Shown: piece after piece, positions 18,156 to 27,229 of the stretch
How positions within the stretch are numbered: the stretch's first letter is position 1
Layout of the letters: each line of letters begins with the position of its first letter
Origin: Gammaproteobacteria bacterium
GTDB lineage: Bacteria > Pseudomonadota > Gammaproteobacteria > SZUA-152
DNA length: 64,000 nucleotides
Direction of reading: 5' to 3'
NCBI GenBank assembly: GCA_029882975.1
Contig: JAOUJW010000002.1
Span: 186,001-250,000, forward strand
Position numbers and translations under genes: made by a program
The notes under the pieces: generated by a model
Told to the model about the DNA's origin: nothing
What the model saw: only the letters and a program-made list of their open reading frames with translations
Databases searched by the model: none

Positions 18156-19007
18156 CTATTGTTCAGCCAAGGGTACCAGACTGTAACGCTTAGCGATGTC
18201 CTGTAAGGTGGGGCTGGTCTGCGTATATCTAATCATCCGCAGCACATCGTCTGATGGAGCCGAATTGGTTACCGCCGACAGTTGTCGGAAAAACGGGTAT
18301 TGACGACTCTTCACATTGGCCGCGCTGGGCTCGTAACCGTTAATGCTCAAAGGTTTAACGCTATCCGAAGGTTTAAAACGCCACGCCGAACCAATATGGC
18401 CTATGGCACCGGAGAATCGATCCACTTTTTCCACCATGGCTGCTGCACTTTTAACGTTCAGGCGTTTTTGAACAAAATCGTCTTCGCCTGGAAGGATGAG
18501 CCGCCAGTGCCCCGGGCGGTTTTTACAATGCAAGCGAGTAACCACAATGATAGGCTTGTCTTCCCCACCCACCTGCTTCCAATTGGATATTTTTCCGTTG
18601 AATATATTCCGCAACTGTTCTTCAGACAGATTTTGAACCGGGTTATCTTTGTTTACGATGGCAAGAATAGGCTCAAGCGCGATGGGGTACACCTGTATAC
18701 TTTTCTTTTTCATTTCTACATCGCTAAGAGGACAACAGGTAAAACCGAACGCTTCTTGCTCAGGAGTACTTTTTAGAGCCGTTTTAATTCCCGCATTACA
18801 GCCTACCCCCATCATCGAACCTTGACCGTATAGATTGAGTTTCCTCCCGGTCAGTTGCTCCAACTCACTTTCTAATTCATCAAACACAATCCAAGAAAAG
18901 TGTGCTCCGGCACCTGTGATAGCGTTCTTTGCTGACGATCCTTGTGCGGGAAAACAAATCAAGATAAACACAATAACTAAGAGGGTTTTTTTACCGAATA
19001 GCTTCAT
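18156..19007 (-). CDS. PstS-like periplasmic binding protein
   Basis: The 283-residue protein has a signal peptide (to about QGSSA) and PBP-like-2/PstS features: ITGAGAHFSW, the loop GQGSMMGVGCNAG, and LSEEQLRNIFNGKISNWKQVGG. GGAG six bases before ATG 19007 fixes the start; a longer in-frame start 12 codons upstream lacks one. No PstCAB genes follow. Instead a histidine kinase is next in the same operon, so signalling is more likely than transport. The ligand is probably an oxyanion, but this is inference. Confidence 0.8.
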   Translation of the reverse strand: MKLFGKKTLLVIVFILICFPAQGSSAKNAITGAGAHFSWIVFDELESELEQLTGRKLNLYGQGSMMGVGCNAGIKTALKSTPEQEAFGFTCCPLSDVEMKKKSIQVYPIALEPILAIVNKDNPVQNLSEEQLRNIFNGKISNWKQVGGEDKPIIVVTRLHCKNRPGHWRLILPGEDDFVQKRLNVKSAAAMVEKVDRFSGAIGHIGSAWRFKPSDSVKPLSINGYEPSAANVKSRQYPFFRQLSAVTNSAPSDDVLRMIRYTQTSPTLQDIAKRYSLVPLAEQ

Positions 19008-19257
19008 GACCGTCTCCGATTCTATCGTCGCCCATAAGGCCAACTTATTTTCATTATTTCAACAAGTTACAAGCCATCTTTGCTCGCCACCCAGAGCATG
19101 TTACATAATCGACACAATCCAATAAGAGCTTTAGACGATCTTCAGCTATTTAACATTTCGCTTTGAAAAGCGCGCGTCACTGAATTTTGACAGTTGCTAT
19201 CCCGCCGTCTCTCGCATAAATACTACCACTACACCGTCACAACTTCGCCGGCCGCGC

Positions 19258-21273
19258 CTACAAAGGAAAATTCAATTGAAACTCCACACCGGGAGTCTGA
19301 TTAACAGCATCTATTCTTGCCCCAATTGCCTGGGCCAATTCGGCTACCAAAGCCAAGCCAATGCCGGTTCCAAGGGTTTCACGTGTTAACTCGTTTTCCG
19401 ATCGGTAGAATAGTTGAAATATTTTCCGCAGATGATTTTTCGCAATACCGGGGCCGTAATCCCGTACACACCAAAGCAAACGTTGATTCGATACGCGACA
19501 GGAGATATGGATTTTCTTGGTTGTCGATTTACGAGAAAACTTCAAAGCGTTATCCACCAGATTGATAATTATCTGAATAAAATAATCCGCATCCACCTCC
19601 AACGCTACTGGCGGCCCTGTCTCAATCTTGTCTTTGGATGGAAGCTCTGTTATGAGTTCAAACCCGGCTCGTTCCACCTGACTGGTAACTTTAGAACGAA
19701 CCGTGTCCATTAACTGCTCCACCGTATAGCGTTGCATGTCCAGGTGAAATTCATTTCGAGTCAGTCGAGCCATCTGCAACACATTGTTAATCAACCGGGT
19801 TAAGCGCTCGCTTTCATCAAAGATATACGCGTAATACTGCTTGCTTTTCTCTGCATCCGCCCAACCGTTAATCAACATCTCTCCGTACATGCGTATGGAG
19901 GTAAGCGGGGTTTTTAACTCGTGACTGACCGCAGAAATGAAATCCTGCTGCTGCCGGGCCAGGTTAATCTGGCGCAAACCCAAACGATACATAGCGGTAA
20001 ACCCAACACTCAATACTAAAAATAAAATCAAAGCCAGCCAATTCACAACAGTCGCACCGGCCCCTGCCGGAATATGTTTAGCGCTGAATACCAGATGGAT
20101 ACCGGAAAATGGCTCTGACAGCCTTCCTTCCAATAATAAAAAACCCTCAAGTTCCGCAGGAGCGTTCCAGGAATCGTCCGCGACTTGAGCACCCAAGACC
20201 GACAAGATATTTCCTGCAAATGCCACTGTGAGATCATTACCTCGACTTACGCCGGCTTCATAAAAAGCCGGTTTTATCACCGCATCAATCAAGGCATCCG
20301 GCTCAAACAACACTCCCTGGATCAATCTCTGACCGTTCTTCCAGACCTTTCTAAACAGTACAAAGTGACCACTGCTTAATACGCTAAAGTCCATTGCGTC
20401 TATTTCGCTTTCAAACATATTGATCGCCACCGATCCTGAACCTGAGCCATTGTCCAACAATCCCTGTTGAGTTTGCGGTAAAATGTTTTTTTCCTTGCGA
20501 AGACGTTTCGACACCGTTTCCAGCTTGGTGTTTTTCCTGTGCGCCTTTTTTGCCTTATCTTTTGGCTCATACTCTTTACTGAGTTTTAGTTCTTCCAGAC
20601 GCCCCAGACTTTTTGTTAAGCGCTGTTGTCCGGTACTGGAACTGGCTTCGTTGAGTTGCTCAAAAGCCTGCTGTGATTTTTCCTGCAACATCACCACCTT
20701 CTGATCCACGGATGAGGTTTGCTCTGTGTCTGATGTAGTGTTAAGCGTGACCTCATCCATGCTTATTGTATTCTTCCTGGTCGACACCACTTGCCGTGTT
20801 GCAATCAGCTGATTCTGAGTTAAAACTTGGAGCAATTTGTCGCGCAAGTCGTTGCGAGCGCTAATCTCCGACACTTGCCCCAACGCCCTCCTGTCCGGAG
20901 GCAGCAACGGCGTGCTGAAACTACCGTTCTGATCTATCTGAAAATAACCTAAGGCAACTGAACCGTCGAGCGGATAAACCGACAATGGCGAACGCCGTAA
21001 CACATTGGATTCGGCGGTTCCGGTAACATTCAAAAAACTATAGTCCGTAAATGGTCTCGCATTTTCCGCAGCAATGATTTCTTTAAAACGTGCATCAATT
21101 CGTTTGACTAAGCCTTCAGCCAGACCCCGTTCACGATGTACCGCTTCCCATTTTAACTGGCTGTAAGCATAAGCAATAAGCACCGCTGTCGGTACCGCCA
21201 AAGTAAGGAAAAAAAATGCCAGCGCCATGCGTAACCGCTTACGGTTCCAGCCGGTAAGTGGGTGTCGCTTCAC
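19258..21273 (-). CDS. Sensor histidine kinase of an OmpR-type two-component pair
   Basis: The 671-residue protein has helices at about 18-38 and 415-435 bounding a long periplasmic region with a lysine-rich coiled-coil section (about 195-265). HisKA follows with FISAVSHELKTPLTSIRMYGEML and then HATPase with NLVDNALKFS, DYGPGI and GTGIGLALV. GTG at 21273 is preferred as start because AAAGGA lies six bases upstream; a TTG two codons earlier touches that site directly. It overlaps or abuts the response regulator gene and lies divergent to a PspA/VWA operon, its probable target. Confidence 0.92.
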   Translation of the reverse strand: MKRHPLTGWNRKRLRMALAFFFLTLAVPTAVLIAYAYSQLKWEAVHRERGLAEGLVKRIDARFKEIIAAENARPFTDYSFLNVTGTAESNVLRRSPLSVYPLDGSVALGYFQIDQNGSFSTPLLPPDRRALGQVSEISARNDLRDKLLQVLTQNQLIATRQVVSTRKNTISMDEVTLNTTSDTEQTSSVDQKVVMLQEKSQQAFEQLNEASSSTGQQRLTKSLGRLEELKLSKEYEPKDKAKKAHRKNTKLETVSKRLRKEKNILPQTQQGLLDNGSGSGSVAINMFESEIDAMDFSVLSSGHFVLFRKVWKNGQRLIQGVLFEPDALIDAVIKPAFYEAGVSRGNDLTVAFAGNILSVLGAQVADDSWNAPAELEGFLLLEGRLSEPFSGIHLVFSAKHIPAGAGATVVNWLALILFLVLSVGFTAMYRLGLRQINLARQQQDFISAVSHELKTPLTSIRMYGEMLINGWADAEKSKQYYAYIFDESERLTRLINNVLQMARLTRNEFHLDMQRYTVEQLMDTVRSKVTSQVERAGFELITELPSKDKIETGPPVALEVDADYFIQIIINLVDNALKFSRKSTTKKIHISCRVSNQRLLWCVRDYGPGIAKNHLRKIFQLFYRSENELTRETLGTGIGLALVAELAQAIGARIDAVNQTPGVEFQLNFPL

Positions 21274-21275
21274 TT

Positions 21276-21974
21276 TCAATCCTTTAATAAACGATATCCG
21301 GCCATACGCACGGTGACCAGATAACGCGGTTCAGCTGGTACAGACTCTATTTTTCGACGCAACTTAGCAATGTGGATATCAACAGTACGAGTCTCCAGGT
21401 TCAAATCTTTCGCATACCCCCATACCTTAGCCAATAACTCTTCTCTGGGAACGGGCCGCTCATCGTGGCGGGACAAGTATTCCAGAATATCCATTTCTCT
21501 ACGAGTGAATGCAATCGTGTCCCGCCCTCTGTGGCCACTCAGGTTTCGCGTATCAATTTTAAGATCCCCTAATGTAAAGCCAGTCTCCGACTCCAAACCA
21601 ACACGAGCCCTGCGCAGTACGGCTTGGATTCTTAGCACCAGTTGCGAAACACTAAACGGCTTGGCAACATAGTCATCTGCACCCAGTTGCAAACCCCGAA
21701 TGATATCCTCATCATCCGCTTTCGCTGTCAGCATAATGATAGGCTGCTCCCGATCGCGCTCCCGTACCCGGTTACAAATTTCATAACCGTCCATGCCCGG
21801 CAACATAATATCCAACAATATGAGGTCATATAGACCTGAAATGGATTTGGATAAGCCCGTATTGCCATCCTCCGCGGTATCCACATCAAAGCCGTGATAA
21901 ACCAGCAAGTCCACCAAACCCGTGCGTATGGCGGCCTCATCCTCCACAACTAAAATAGAAGGTTTTCTACTCAT
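21276..21974 (-). CDS. OmpR-family response regulator
   Basis: The 232-residue protein has a receiver domain (VVEDEAAIR, LLDIMLPGMDG with the phospho-Asp, MLTAKA, KPF) and a C-terminal winged helix (FTRREMDILEYLSRH, RTVDIHIAKLRRKIE, VRMAGYRLLKD). It is the first gene of a two-gene operon with the histidine kinase and has no other fused domain. The divergent promoter region holds a tandem GTAAA pair of the kind bound by CpxR-like regulators. Closest in layout to CpxR/RstA-type systems. Confidence 0.93.
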   Translation of the reverse strand: MSRKPSILVVEDEAAIRTGLVDLLVYHGFDVDTAEDGNTGLSKSISGLYDLILLDIMLPGMDGYEICNRVRERDREQPIIMLTAKADDEDIIRGLQLGADDYVAKPFSVSQLVLRIQAVLRRARVGLESETGFTLGDLKIDTRNLSGHRGRDTIAFTRREMDILEYLSRHDERPVPREELLAKVWGYAKDLNLETRTVDIHIAKLRRKIESVPAEPRYLVTVRMAGYRLLKD

Positions 21975-22011
21975 AATATTTGGAATCCTAGCAGTTTTTA
22001 CTCACAGCGCC

Positions 22012-22029
22012 ATGTAAAGTTTATGTAAA
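22012..22029. promoter_or_regulatory. CpxR-like direct repeat between two-component and PspA operons
   Basis: ATGTAAA occurs at 22012-22018 and again at 22023-22029, an 11-bp repeat that gives GTAAA-N6-GTAAA. OmpR-family regulators bind such head-to-tail sites as dimers, and the CpxR consensus is GTAAA-N5-GTAAA. It lies in the 152-bp intergenic region serving both divergent operons. Confidence 0.5.
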
Positions 22030-22126
22030 CCTCAGAGGTATCTTTTTACAAAACAGCGCCTACCCCGCCCCACCTTCGGACTCTACACTCAAAACATGAC
22101 TTTCGCTAATCACACAGGAAACTATC

Positions 22127-22663
22127 ATGGCTCTTATACAACGTCTCACGCGTCTGTTTAAAGCGGACTTTCATGCGGTCCTGGACAACGTTGAGGAACC
22201 CCTCTCCTTGCTCAAACAATCCATACGAGAAATGGAAGATGACCTGCACCGTAATCAGTTTAGCTTAAAACAACAGCAGCAAGCGCTACAGCATAATCAC
22301 TCCAGGCAAGAAGACACCAAAACCATTTTACAAGGCATTGAAACCGACCTTAACACCTGTTTTGAGTCCGGCAATGAAGCACTGGCCCGCAGTACCGTTA
22401 AGCGAAAACTCGCCACGCAACGCCTGGAGCAATCTCTGAAGCGTCAACAACAATCCTTGCAAGAAGAGATCGATCACTTGTCACATCGAACCCGCGAAAA
22501 TCAGGCACGTTTGGAATCGATGCGGCAAAAACTGGAAGTCTTTTCCGATCAAGAAATTCACCCCTATCAAGATCAACCCAAACACTTCAACAGTGCAAGC
22601 ATAAGTGAGGACGAAGTGGAAATCGCCTTACTGCAGGAAAAGCAAAAGAGGTCTCACTCATGA
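22127..22663 (+). CDS. PspA/IM30-family protein
   Basis: The 178-residue protein is almost entirely coiled coil. It starts with the amphipathic helix typical of PspA (ALIQRLTRLFKADFHAVLDNVEEPLSLLKQSIREMEDDL). It is shorter than E. coli PspA (about 220 residues). PspA proteins form membrane-binding scaffolds that protect the inner membrane under stress. The gene is first in an operon with a membrane protein (ATGA overlap) and a VWA protein, all divergent from a two-component system. Confidence 0.85.
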   Translation: MALIQRLTRLFKADFHAVLDNVEEPLSLLKQSIREMEDDLHRNQFSLKQQQQALQHNHSRQEDTKTILQGIETDLNTCFESGNEALARSTVKRKLATQRLEQSLKRQQQSLQEEIDHLSHRTRENQARLESMRQKLEVFSDQEIHPYQDQPKHFNSASISEDEVEIALLQEKQKRSHS

Positions 22664-23250
22664 ATAAACCGAGTTTTTTTGAAGGTGTGACCGTAGCCTT
22701 TCTGGGCGCCATAGGGAGCAGTGCGGCAATGTTGGTTTTCGTACAATTAGGGACAAGCCCAACCCTGTTTATACTACTGCTCAGCACTGCAGCCTTCGCT
22801 TACATAGCCTATCTACTAGTACGCAGCGGGGAAAAAACCGGGCGTGTCACCGTTGCCGCCATCTTTATCGGTCTTTGTTGCCTCAGCTGGCTATGGACGC
22901 CCTCAGTGCCTGTGTACGCCATGATCGTGTTAACCCTTATCTGGCTAATTCGCTCGCTGTATTACTACAGTAGTGTGCTGGCCGCGTTAGCAGACATGGG
23001 GCTCACCGGCATGAGTCTGGTGGTCGGCTTATGGGCCTGGTTCAACACTGAAAGTGTATTTTTAGCCAGCTGGAGCTTTCTATTAACCCAGGCCTTGTTC
23101 GTATTCATACCCAGCAGAATCCCCAACAGAGCTTACAAGAACCGGGCACATGCAGCCTCACCAAGCTCAGAGCACACAACAGTGCCTGATCCTTTTGAAC
23201 ACGCCTATCGCTGTGCGGAGACCGCTCTGCGCAAATTGGCAAATCACTAA
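22660..23250 (+). CDS. Multi-helix membrane protein of the PspA operon
   Basis: The 196-residue protein has about six hydrophobic segments between residues 8 and 150, then a soluble tail (about 155-196). Its ATG overlaps the stop of the pspA-like gene (ATGA), so translation is coupled. It has no family that I recognise. By context it could be the membrane receptor or anchor for the PspA-like protein and the VWA protein. Confidence 0.75.
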   Translation: MNKPSFFEGVTVAFLGAIGSSAAMLVFVQLGTSPTLFILLLSTAAFAYIAYLLVRSGEKTGRVTVAAIFIGLCCLSWLWTPSVPVYAMIVLTLIWLIRSLYYYSSVLAALADMGLTGMSLVVGLWAWFNTESVFLASWSFLLTQALFVFIPSRIPNRAYKNRAHAASPSSEHTTVPDPFEHAYRCAETALRKLANH

Positions 23251-23270
23251 CAACTTGAAACGAGGACACT

Positions 23271-24476
23271 ATGATGAAAAAACTTTTTATTGGAATCGGG
23301 CTATTTGCGGCCACGGTCGGGGTGATAATCGCCTACCCAATGTTACACAAGCCTGCTCAAGCGAAATCGGTGACAAACGTTGCTGCACCACAACCCGTTC
23401 TGACTGCCAAACCGAAAACCGACAAACAATCTCTGATCCAATTGGCGATTCTTTTGGATACCAGCAGCAGCATGGATGGGCTGATTAATCAGACGCGCGA
23501 GCAAATCTGGCAAGTAGTCAACCAGTTCGCCAAATCCAAAAAAGATGGGATAACCCCCGTACTGCAAGTCGCCGTCTATGAGTACGGTAATAATGCCTTG
23601 GATCCAAAAACCGGTTACATTCGTCAGGTTACCGGCTTGACCACCGAACTGGATGCAGTTTCCGCGGCCCTATTTTCGCTCACCACCAACGGCGGCGAAG
23701 AATACTGCGGCTATGTCATCCGTGAAGCAGGTCGTGATTTGGAATGGAGCACCTCCGAAGACGCGATAAAACTTATATTCATTGCCGGAAACGAACCCTT
23801 TAATCAGGGTCCGGTCGCCTTTGAAGCAGCCATACAAGAGGCAAAACAAAAGGGTATAACCGTAAACACAATTCACGCGGGTGAACTCAGCGTAGGCAAT
23901 AATAGCGGTTGGCGTAACGGCGCGCTGTTGGCCGGCGGCGAGTTTATGAACATAAACCACAACCACGTCGTTGCTCACATCGACGCACCGCAAGATCAAC
24001 AATTGCTCACGCTCAACCAAAAGCTGAATCAAACCTATATACCCTACGGCACTGTCGGTGCGGAAAAAGCAAAACGCCAAACTCTCATGGACGAAAAAAA
24101 TCGGAAGGTATCTCAAGGCTTGATGTCAAAACGAGTGATATCCAAGGCTTCGAAACTGTACCGAAACGAATCTTGGGATTTAGTCGATGCCGCAGAACAG
24201 GGCGCTGTTGACTTGGACAAACTGAGTAACAAACAGCTGCCCAAAACAATGGAAAAAATGAGCAAGGCAGAGCAAAAAGCCTATATTGCCAAAAAATCCA
24301 AGGAACGCAAACAAATCCAAGAGGAAATTGGTCGATTAAGTTTACAACGGGAAGTCTACGTAAAAGAGCAACAACGCAAAGCCGAGAAAAAAGATACTAA
24401 AACCATGGATCAGGCCTTGACCTCTGCCGTATTAAAACAAGGAAAAGCCAAAGGTTACGTTTTTGAATCCAACTAG
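23271..24476 (+). CDS. Exported von Willebrand factor A-domain protein
   Basis: The 401-residue protein has an N-terminal membrane anchor or signal (about 4-23), then a VWA domain from about 60. The complete MIDAS motif DTSSSM and later G-E-E-Y-C and FIAGNEPF segments indicate metal-dependent protein binding. The C-terminal third is a highly charged helical region rich in K, E and Q (about 290-400). It lies 20 bp downstream of the membrane protein gene and completes the PspA operon. Likely an envelope-stress adhesion or assembly factor; the partner is unknown. Confidence 0.85.
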   Translation: MMKKLFIGIGLFAATVGVIIAYPMLHKPAQAKSVTNVAAPQPVLTAKPKTDKQSLIQLAILLDTSSSMDGLINQTREQIWQVVNQFAKSKKDGITPVLQVAVYEYGNNALDPKTGYIRQVTGLTTELDAVSAALFSLTTNGGEEYCGYVIREAGRDLEWSTSEDAIKLIFIAGNEPFNQGPVAFEAAIQEAKQKGITVNTIHAGELSVGNNSGWRNGALLAGGEFMNINHNHVVAHIDAPQDQQLLTLNQKLNQTYIPYGTVGAEKAKRQTLMDEKNRKVSQGLMSKRVISKASKLYRNESWDLVDAAEQGAVDLDKLSNKQLPKTMEKMSKAEQKAYIAKKSKERKQIQEEIGRLSLQREVYVKEQQRKAEKKDTKTMDQALTSAVLKQGKAKGYVFESN

Positions 24477-24493
24477 CAAAAGGTATAAACCCC

Positions 24494-24523
24494 ATCAAAG
24501 GGGCCGTCGGCCCCTTTGATTTT
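24494..24523. terminator. Bidirectional intrinsic terminator
   Basis: ATCAAAGGGGCC, a GTC loop and GGCCCCTTTGAT form a perfect 12-bp hairpin followed by TTTT. It separates the convergent VWA and IMPase genes. Confidence 0.85.
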
Positions 24524-24533
24524 CAGTTCTGCA

Positions 24534-25331
24534 CTATATGTCAGACAAAAAAGAAAACCACTGGTTGTAAATGAAGGGATTGATCCCTATCACAGCAGAT
24601 CGCGGCTGCAAAGTCGCATCAAACACCGGCTCACCGCCGAGAGTGGAACTTACCCCTCCTGCTTCTTCGAGGATCAAATGGCCTGCGGCATAATCCCAAA
24701 GTTTTTGTTTCCCATGCAAATATACATCGCCTCTGCCTGCAGCCAGCCAGCACCAATCCAAGGCAACAGACCCAAAACTGCGTTGAGACTTATAAGGAGG
24801 ATTCGCCACGAGTTTCATTGCTAAGGCTTCCGGTAATCGTTTGAAATCCACAAGTGCTACCGTGAGTTTCTGCACTTGTTGGGCATCATTGAGATCCAGT
24901 CTTTGCTGATTGAGCCAGGCGCCTTGTCCCGAAACGGCAGAAAAACATTCATCGCGAGCAGGATCATAAACCAAGCCTAAACGAATAGTCCGCTCCTGTA
25001 TTAACGCGACTGAGACACTATAAAACGGAATTCCCAGACTAAAATTACTGGTTCCATCCAATGGATCCACCACCCATAATCCGGAAGCGGCTTCATTGAG
25101 TAAAGCCTGCTGTTGCTTTGGCTCCATCTCTTCACCCAGAAAAGAAAATCCCGGCCAGCGTTGTTGCAAGTGCTGTTGCAAAGCAGACTGCATAGCCAAA
25201 TCCGCTTCGGTGACAATACTGCCATCCGCCTTCGTGTGCTGCGTCATTCGTTCGAACCGTGGCACTAATTCCCGTTGTGCAACAGTACGAACCAGTGCAA
25301 TGAGTTCGAGAATATCCGGTAAATTTGTCAT
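24534..25331 (-). CDS. Inositol-monophosphatase-family phosphatase
   Basis: The 265-residue protein has the IMPase/CysQ metal and phosphate signatures: SFLGEEM, WVVDPLDGTSNFSLGIPFYSVS, and LWDYAAGHLILEEAGG. The family hydrolyses phosphomonoesters such as inositol-1-phosphate, fructose-1,6-bisphosphate or 3'-phosphoadenosine phosphates, using Mg2+. ATG at 25331 with GGGGA upstream is preferred to a GTG at 25346. A second, diverged IMPase homologue occurs at 34332-35231. This copy has no functional neighbours, so its substrate is open. Confidence 0.88.
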   Translation of the reverse strand: MTNLPDILELIALVRTVAQRELVPRFERMTQHTKADGSIVTEADLAMQSALQQHLQQRWPGFSFLGEEMEPKQQQALLNEAASGLWVVDPLDGTSNFSLGIPFYSVSVALIQERTIRLGLVYDPARDECFSAVSGQGAWLNQQRLDLNDAQQVQKLTVALVDFKRLPEALAMKLVANPPYKSQRSFGSVALDWCWLAAGRGDVYLHGKQKLWDYAAGHLILEEAGGVSSTLGGEPVFDATLQPRSAVIGINPFIYNQWFSFLSDI

Positions 25332-25416
25332 GGTAAATTTCCCCACAATAATTGCTTGCTGGCATAAATCAGCTTAAATTACAGGATTTAGTCATCACTG
25401 AAAAGGAAAAATGAAT

Positions 25417-25764
25417 ATGCCACACATCATTGTGGAATATGCGGAAAATGCGCTAGATCCATCACAAGAAAAATCCGTCTTGAAAACTATCCATACCTGC
25501 GTGGCCCAAAGCGGTTTGTTCGAAACCAGCCACATAAAAACACGAGCTTATTGTTTCAGAGCATTCACCCACGCCGGAGGCACAAAACCCTATATTCACG
25601 TTCAGGCACGGATAAAATCGGGACGTAATTCGGAAAACAAAAAGCGCCTTAGCAATGCTATTATAGCCGCCCTACAACCCATGGGCTTGCCCGTAGCAGT
25701 CATCACGGTTGAAATCGTCGACATGGACCGGGAATCCTACGGCAAATTCCTCAATCCAGCATAA
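25417..25764 (+). CDS. 5-carboxymethyl-2-hydroxymuconate isomerase-like tautomerase
   Basis: The 115-residue protein matches the CHMI group of the tautomerase superfamily: PHIIVEYAENA at the N-terminus, RAYCFRAF, and GRNSENKKRLSNAI. The enzyme uses the N-terminal proline exposed after methionine removal. The start at 25417 is therefore chosen so that Pro follows Met, rather than the ATG two codons earlier. In aromatic catabolism CHMI isomerises a homoprotocatechuate ring-cleavage product, but no other hpa genes are here, so the physiological substrate is unclear. Confidence 0.85.
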   Translation: MPHIIVEYAENALDPSQEKSVLKTIHTCVAQSGLFETSHIKTRAYCFRAFTHAGGTKPYIHVQARIKSGRNSENKKRLSNAIIAALQPMGLPVAVITVEIVDMDRESYGKFLNPA

Positions 25765-25820
25765 CGCAGCTGGCAAAGAAAATTGTACCGGTGGAGCGTG
25801 AACCCCACCGGCGGTTCTCA

Positions 25821-26780
25821 CTACCGAATAATTAGATTGTCGCCTTTCCCTGCTTTAGGGTCAGCATCAGGCTTATTCATCAACACCGTTATGGCTCCGC
25901 GCAATGCGGCTTTCATGGCGTGATCTACGATGGCGTTATTCGTGGCTTTATCTTTAGGGGATACAATATCAAAGATACCGGCTTCGGACACTGCAACATT
26001 ATAAGTCGCCATATCTTTTAACACGTTATCGGGATTCCCGTTAATATACACACGATCCCATATTCCGGCGATAGGGTGCAAGGCAACTGGTTCATTGATG
26101 TTGGCATTTACGAAATATATTCGTACGCGCTCACCGGGCTTAGCCTGCAGTACTTTGGAGGCATCCGGGTCATGTACGGGATCGTAGTGAAACATCTTTC
26201 CATTTATCAATGATCCCGCCGAACCTTCATTATTTATCATTGCTTTATAATTTTCGGCATCCGGAAAATATTGCCCTTGAACCAACACATACTCTCTATC
26301 CGGCTTAGGGAATTTCTTTGTGTAGCCTTTTTTAGGGTCGACAATAATCAAACCGTACATACCGCGCGCAATATGTTGTGCCATTACACTTGCTCCGCAA
26401 TGGTACATCCAGACCCCGGCACGATTAGCCTTGAATTTGAACACTTTAGTCTCACCGGGCTTTACCGGCGCAAACTCATCCAGCACATCCACTTCTGCCG
26501 CGTGAAAATCCATGGAATGGGACTCCTTATTGGTCTTGGGATTGACCAATTCAAATTCCACGATATCACCCTGGCGCACACGAACGAGCTTTCCAGGAAT
26601 TGCGCCATCAAAAGTCCACGCCGGATACTTGGTTCCCTTGTTGTCGATCTCCACAGTGGTCTCTTTTGCGATCATTTTCACTTTTACAGTTTTTGCCATT
26701 AAAGCAGGAGCCCCTAAAATACATACCAACAGGGTAAAAATTATTCCTCCCGATTTTATTTTCCTCAATAGGATATTCAT
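25821..26780 (-). CDS. nirK: Copper-containing nitrite reductase
   Basis: The 319-residue exported protein (signal to ALMA) has two cupredoxin domains. Type-1 copper ligands are visible in ESHSMDFH, WMYHCG and MAQHIARGM. Type-2 ligands are the His in DFH, the His in YHC, and NAIVDHAMKAALRGA, with ALHPIAGIWDRVY holding the catalytic His of the second domain. It reduces nitrite to NO in the periplasm. GGAG precedes ATG 26780. It is the last gene of an operon with two cytochromes and a multicopper oxidase, matching the ncgABC-nirK order described for Nitrosomonas europaea. Confidence 0.93.
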   Translation of the reverse strand: MNILLRKIKSGGIIFTLLVCILGAPALMAKTVKVKMIAKETTVEIDNKGTKYPAWTFDGAIPGKLVRVRQGDIVEFELVNPKTNKESHSMDFHAAEVDVLDEFAPVKPGETKVFKFKANRAGVWMYHCGASVMAQHIARGMYGLIIVDPKKGYTKKFPKPDREYVLVQGQYFPDAENYKAMINNEGSAGSLINGKMFHYDPVHDPDASKVLQAKPGERVRIYFVNANINEPVALHPIAGIWDRVYINGNPDNVLKDMATYNVAVSEAGIFDIVSPKDKATNNAIVDHAMKAALRGAITVLMNKPDADPKAGKGDNLIIR

Positions 26781-26872
26781 AGCTATCACTCCAGTTAATT
26801 ACCATACCATTCCCTTTTCCAGGGACCCAAAGACCTACCCACTTTTATTCAAAAAAACCTGCACCACAGGCG

Positions 26873-27229
26873 CTACTTGCACTTGCAAAGCATTCTTAGA
26901 TACACCACCAACTCCTGTATCTCCTCGTCAGTCAAAACACCTTCCCATGGAGGCATCAAAACGGATTTCCCAACAGATTGACCACCTTCCTTTATAACCT
27001 TAAACAATTCTTCATCTGACCTGGCTGACATTTGCTTGGCGTCTGTGTGGTCCCTGGGTTGTACGGACATATCCGCTATATTGACCCCCATCCCGTTACC
27101 CTGCATACCGTGACATTGCCAGCAGTAGGTTTTGTAAAGCGCTTGTGGCGACTCGGTATTTTCCCTCGCATGCAATGGCCCCAAAAACAAAATCAGCATC
27201 CAGAAAACAATACACATTATCCTTTTCAT
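26873..27229 (-). CDS. Mono-haem cytochrome c, NcgC-like
   Basis: The 118-residue exported protein has CWQCH at about residues 36-40 and a methionine in VLMPPW as the likely sixth haem ligand, typical of class I cytochrome c. A signal peptide ends at LHA. Its ATG overlaps the stop of the di-haem gene by one base (TAATG). By position it corresponds to NcgC and probably carries electrons to or from NirK. Confidence 0.85.
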   Translation of the reverse strand: MKRIMCIVFWMLILFLGPLHARENTESPQALYKTYCWQCHGMQGNGMGVNIADMSVQPRDHTDAKQMSARSDEELFKVIKEGGQSVGKSVLMPPWEGVLTDEEIQELVVYLRMLCKCK

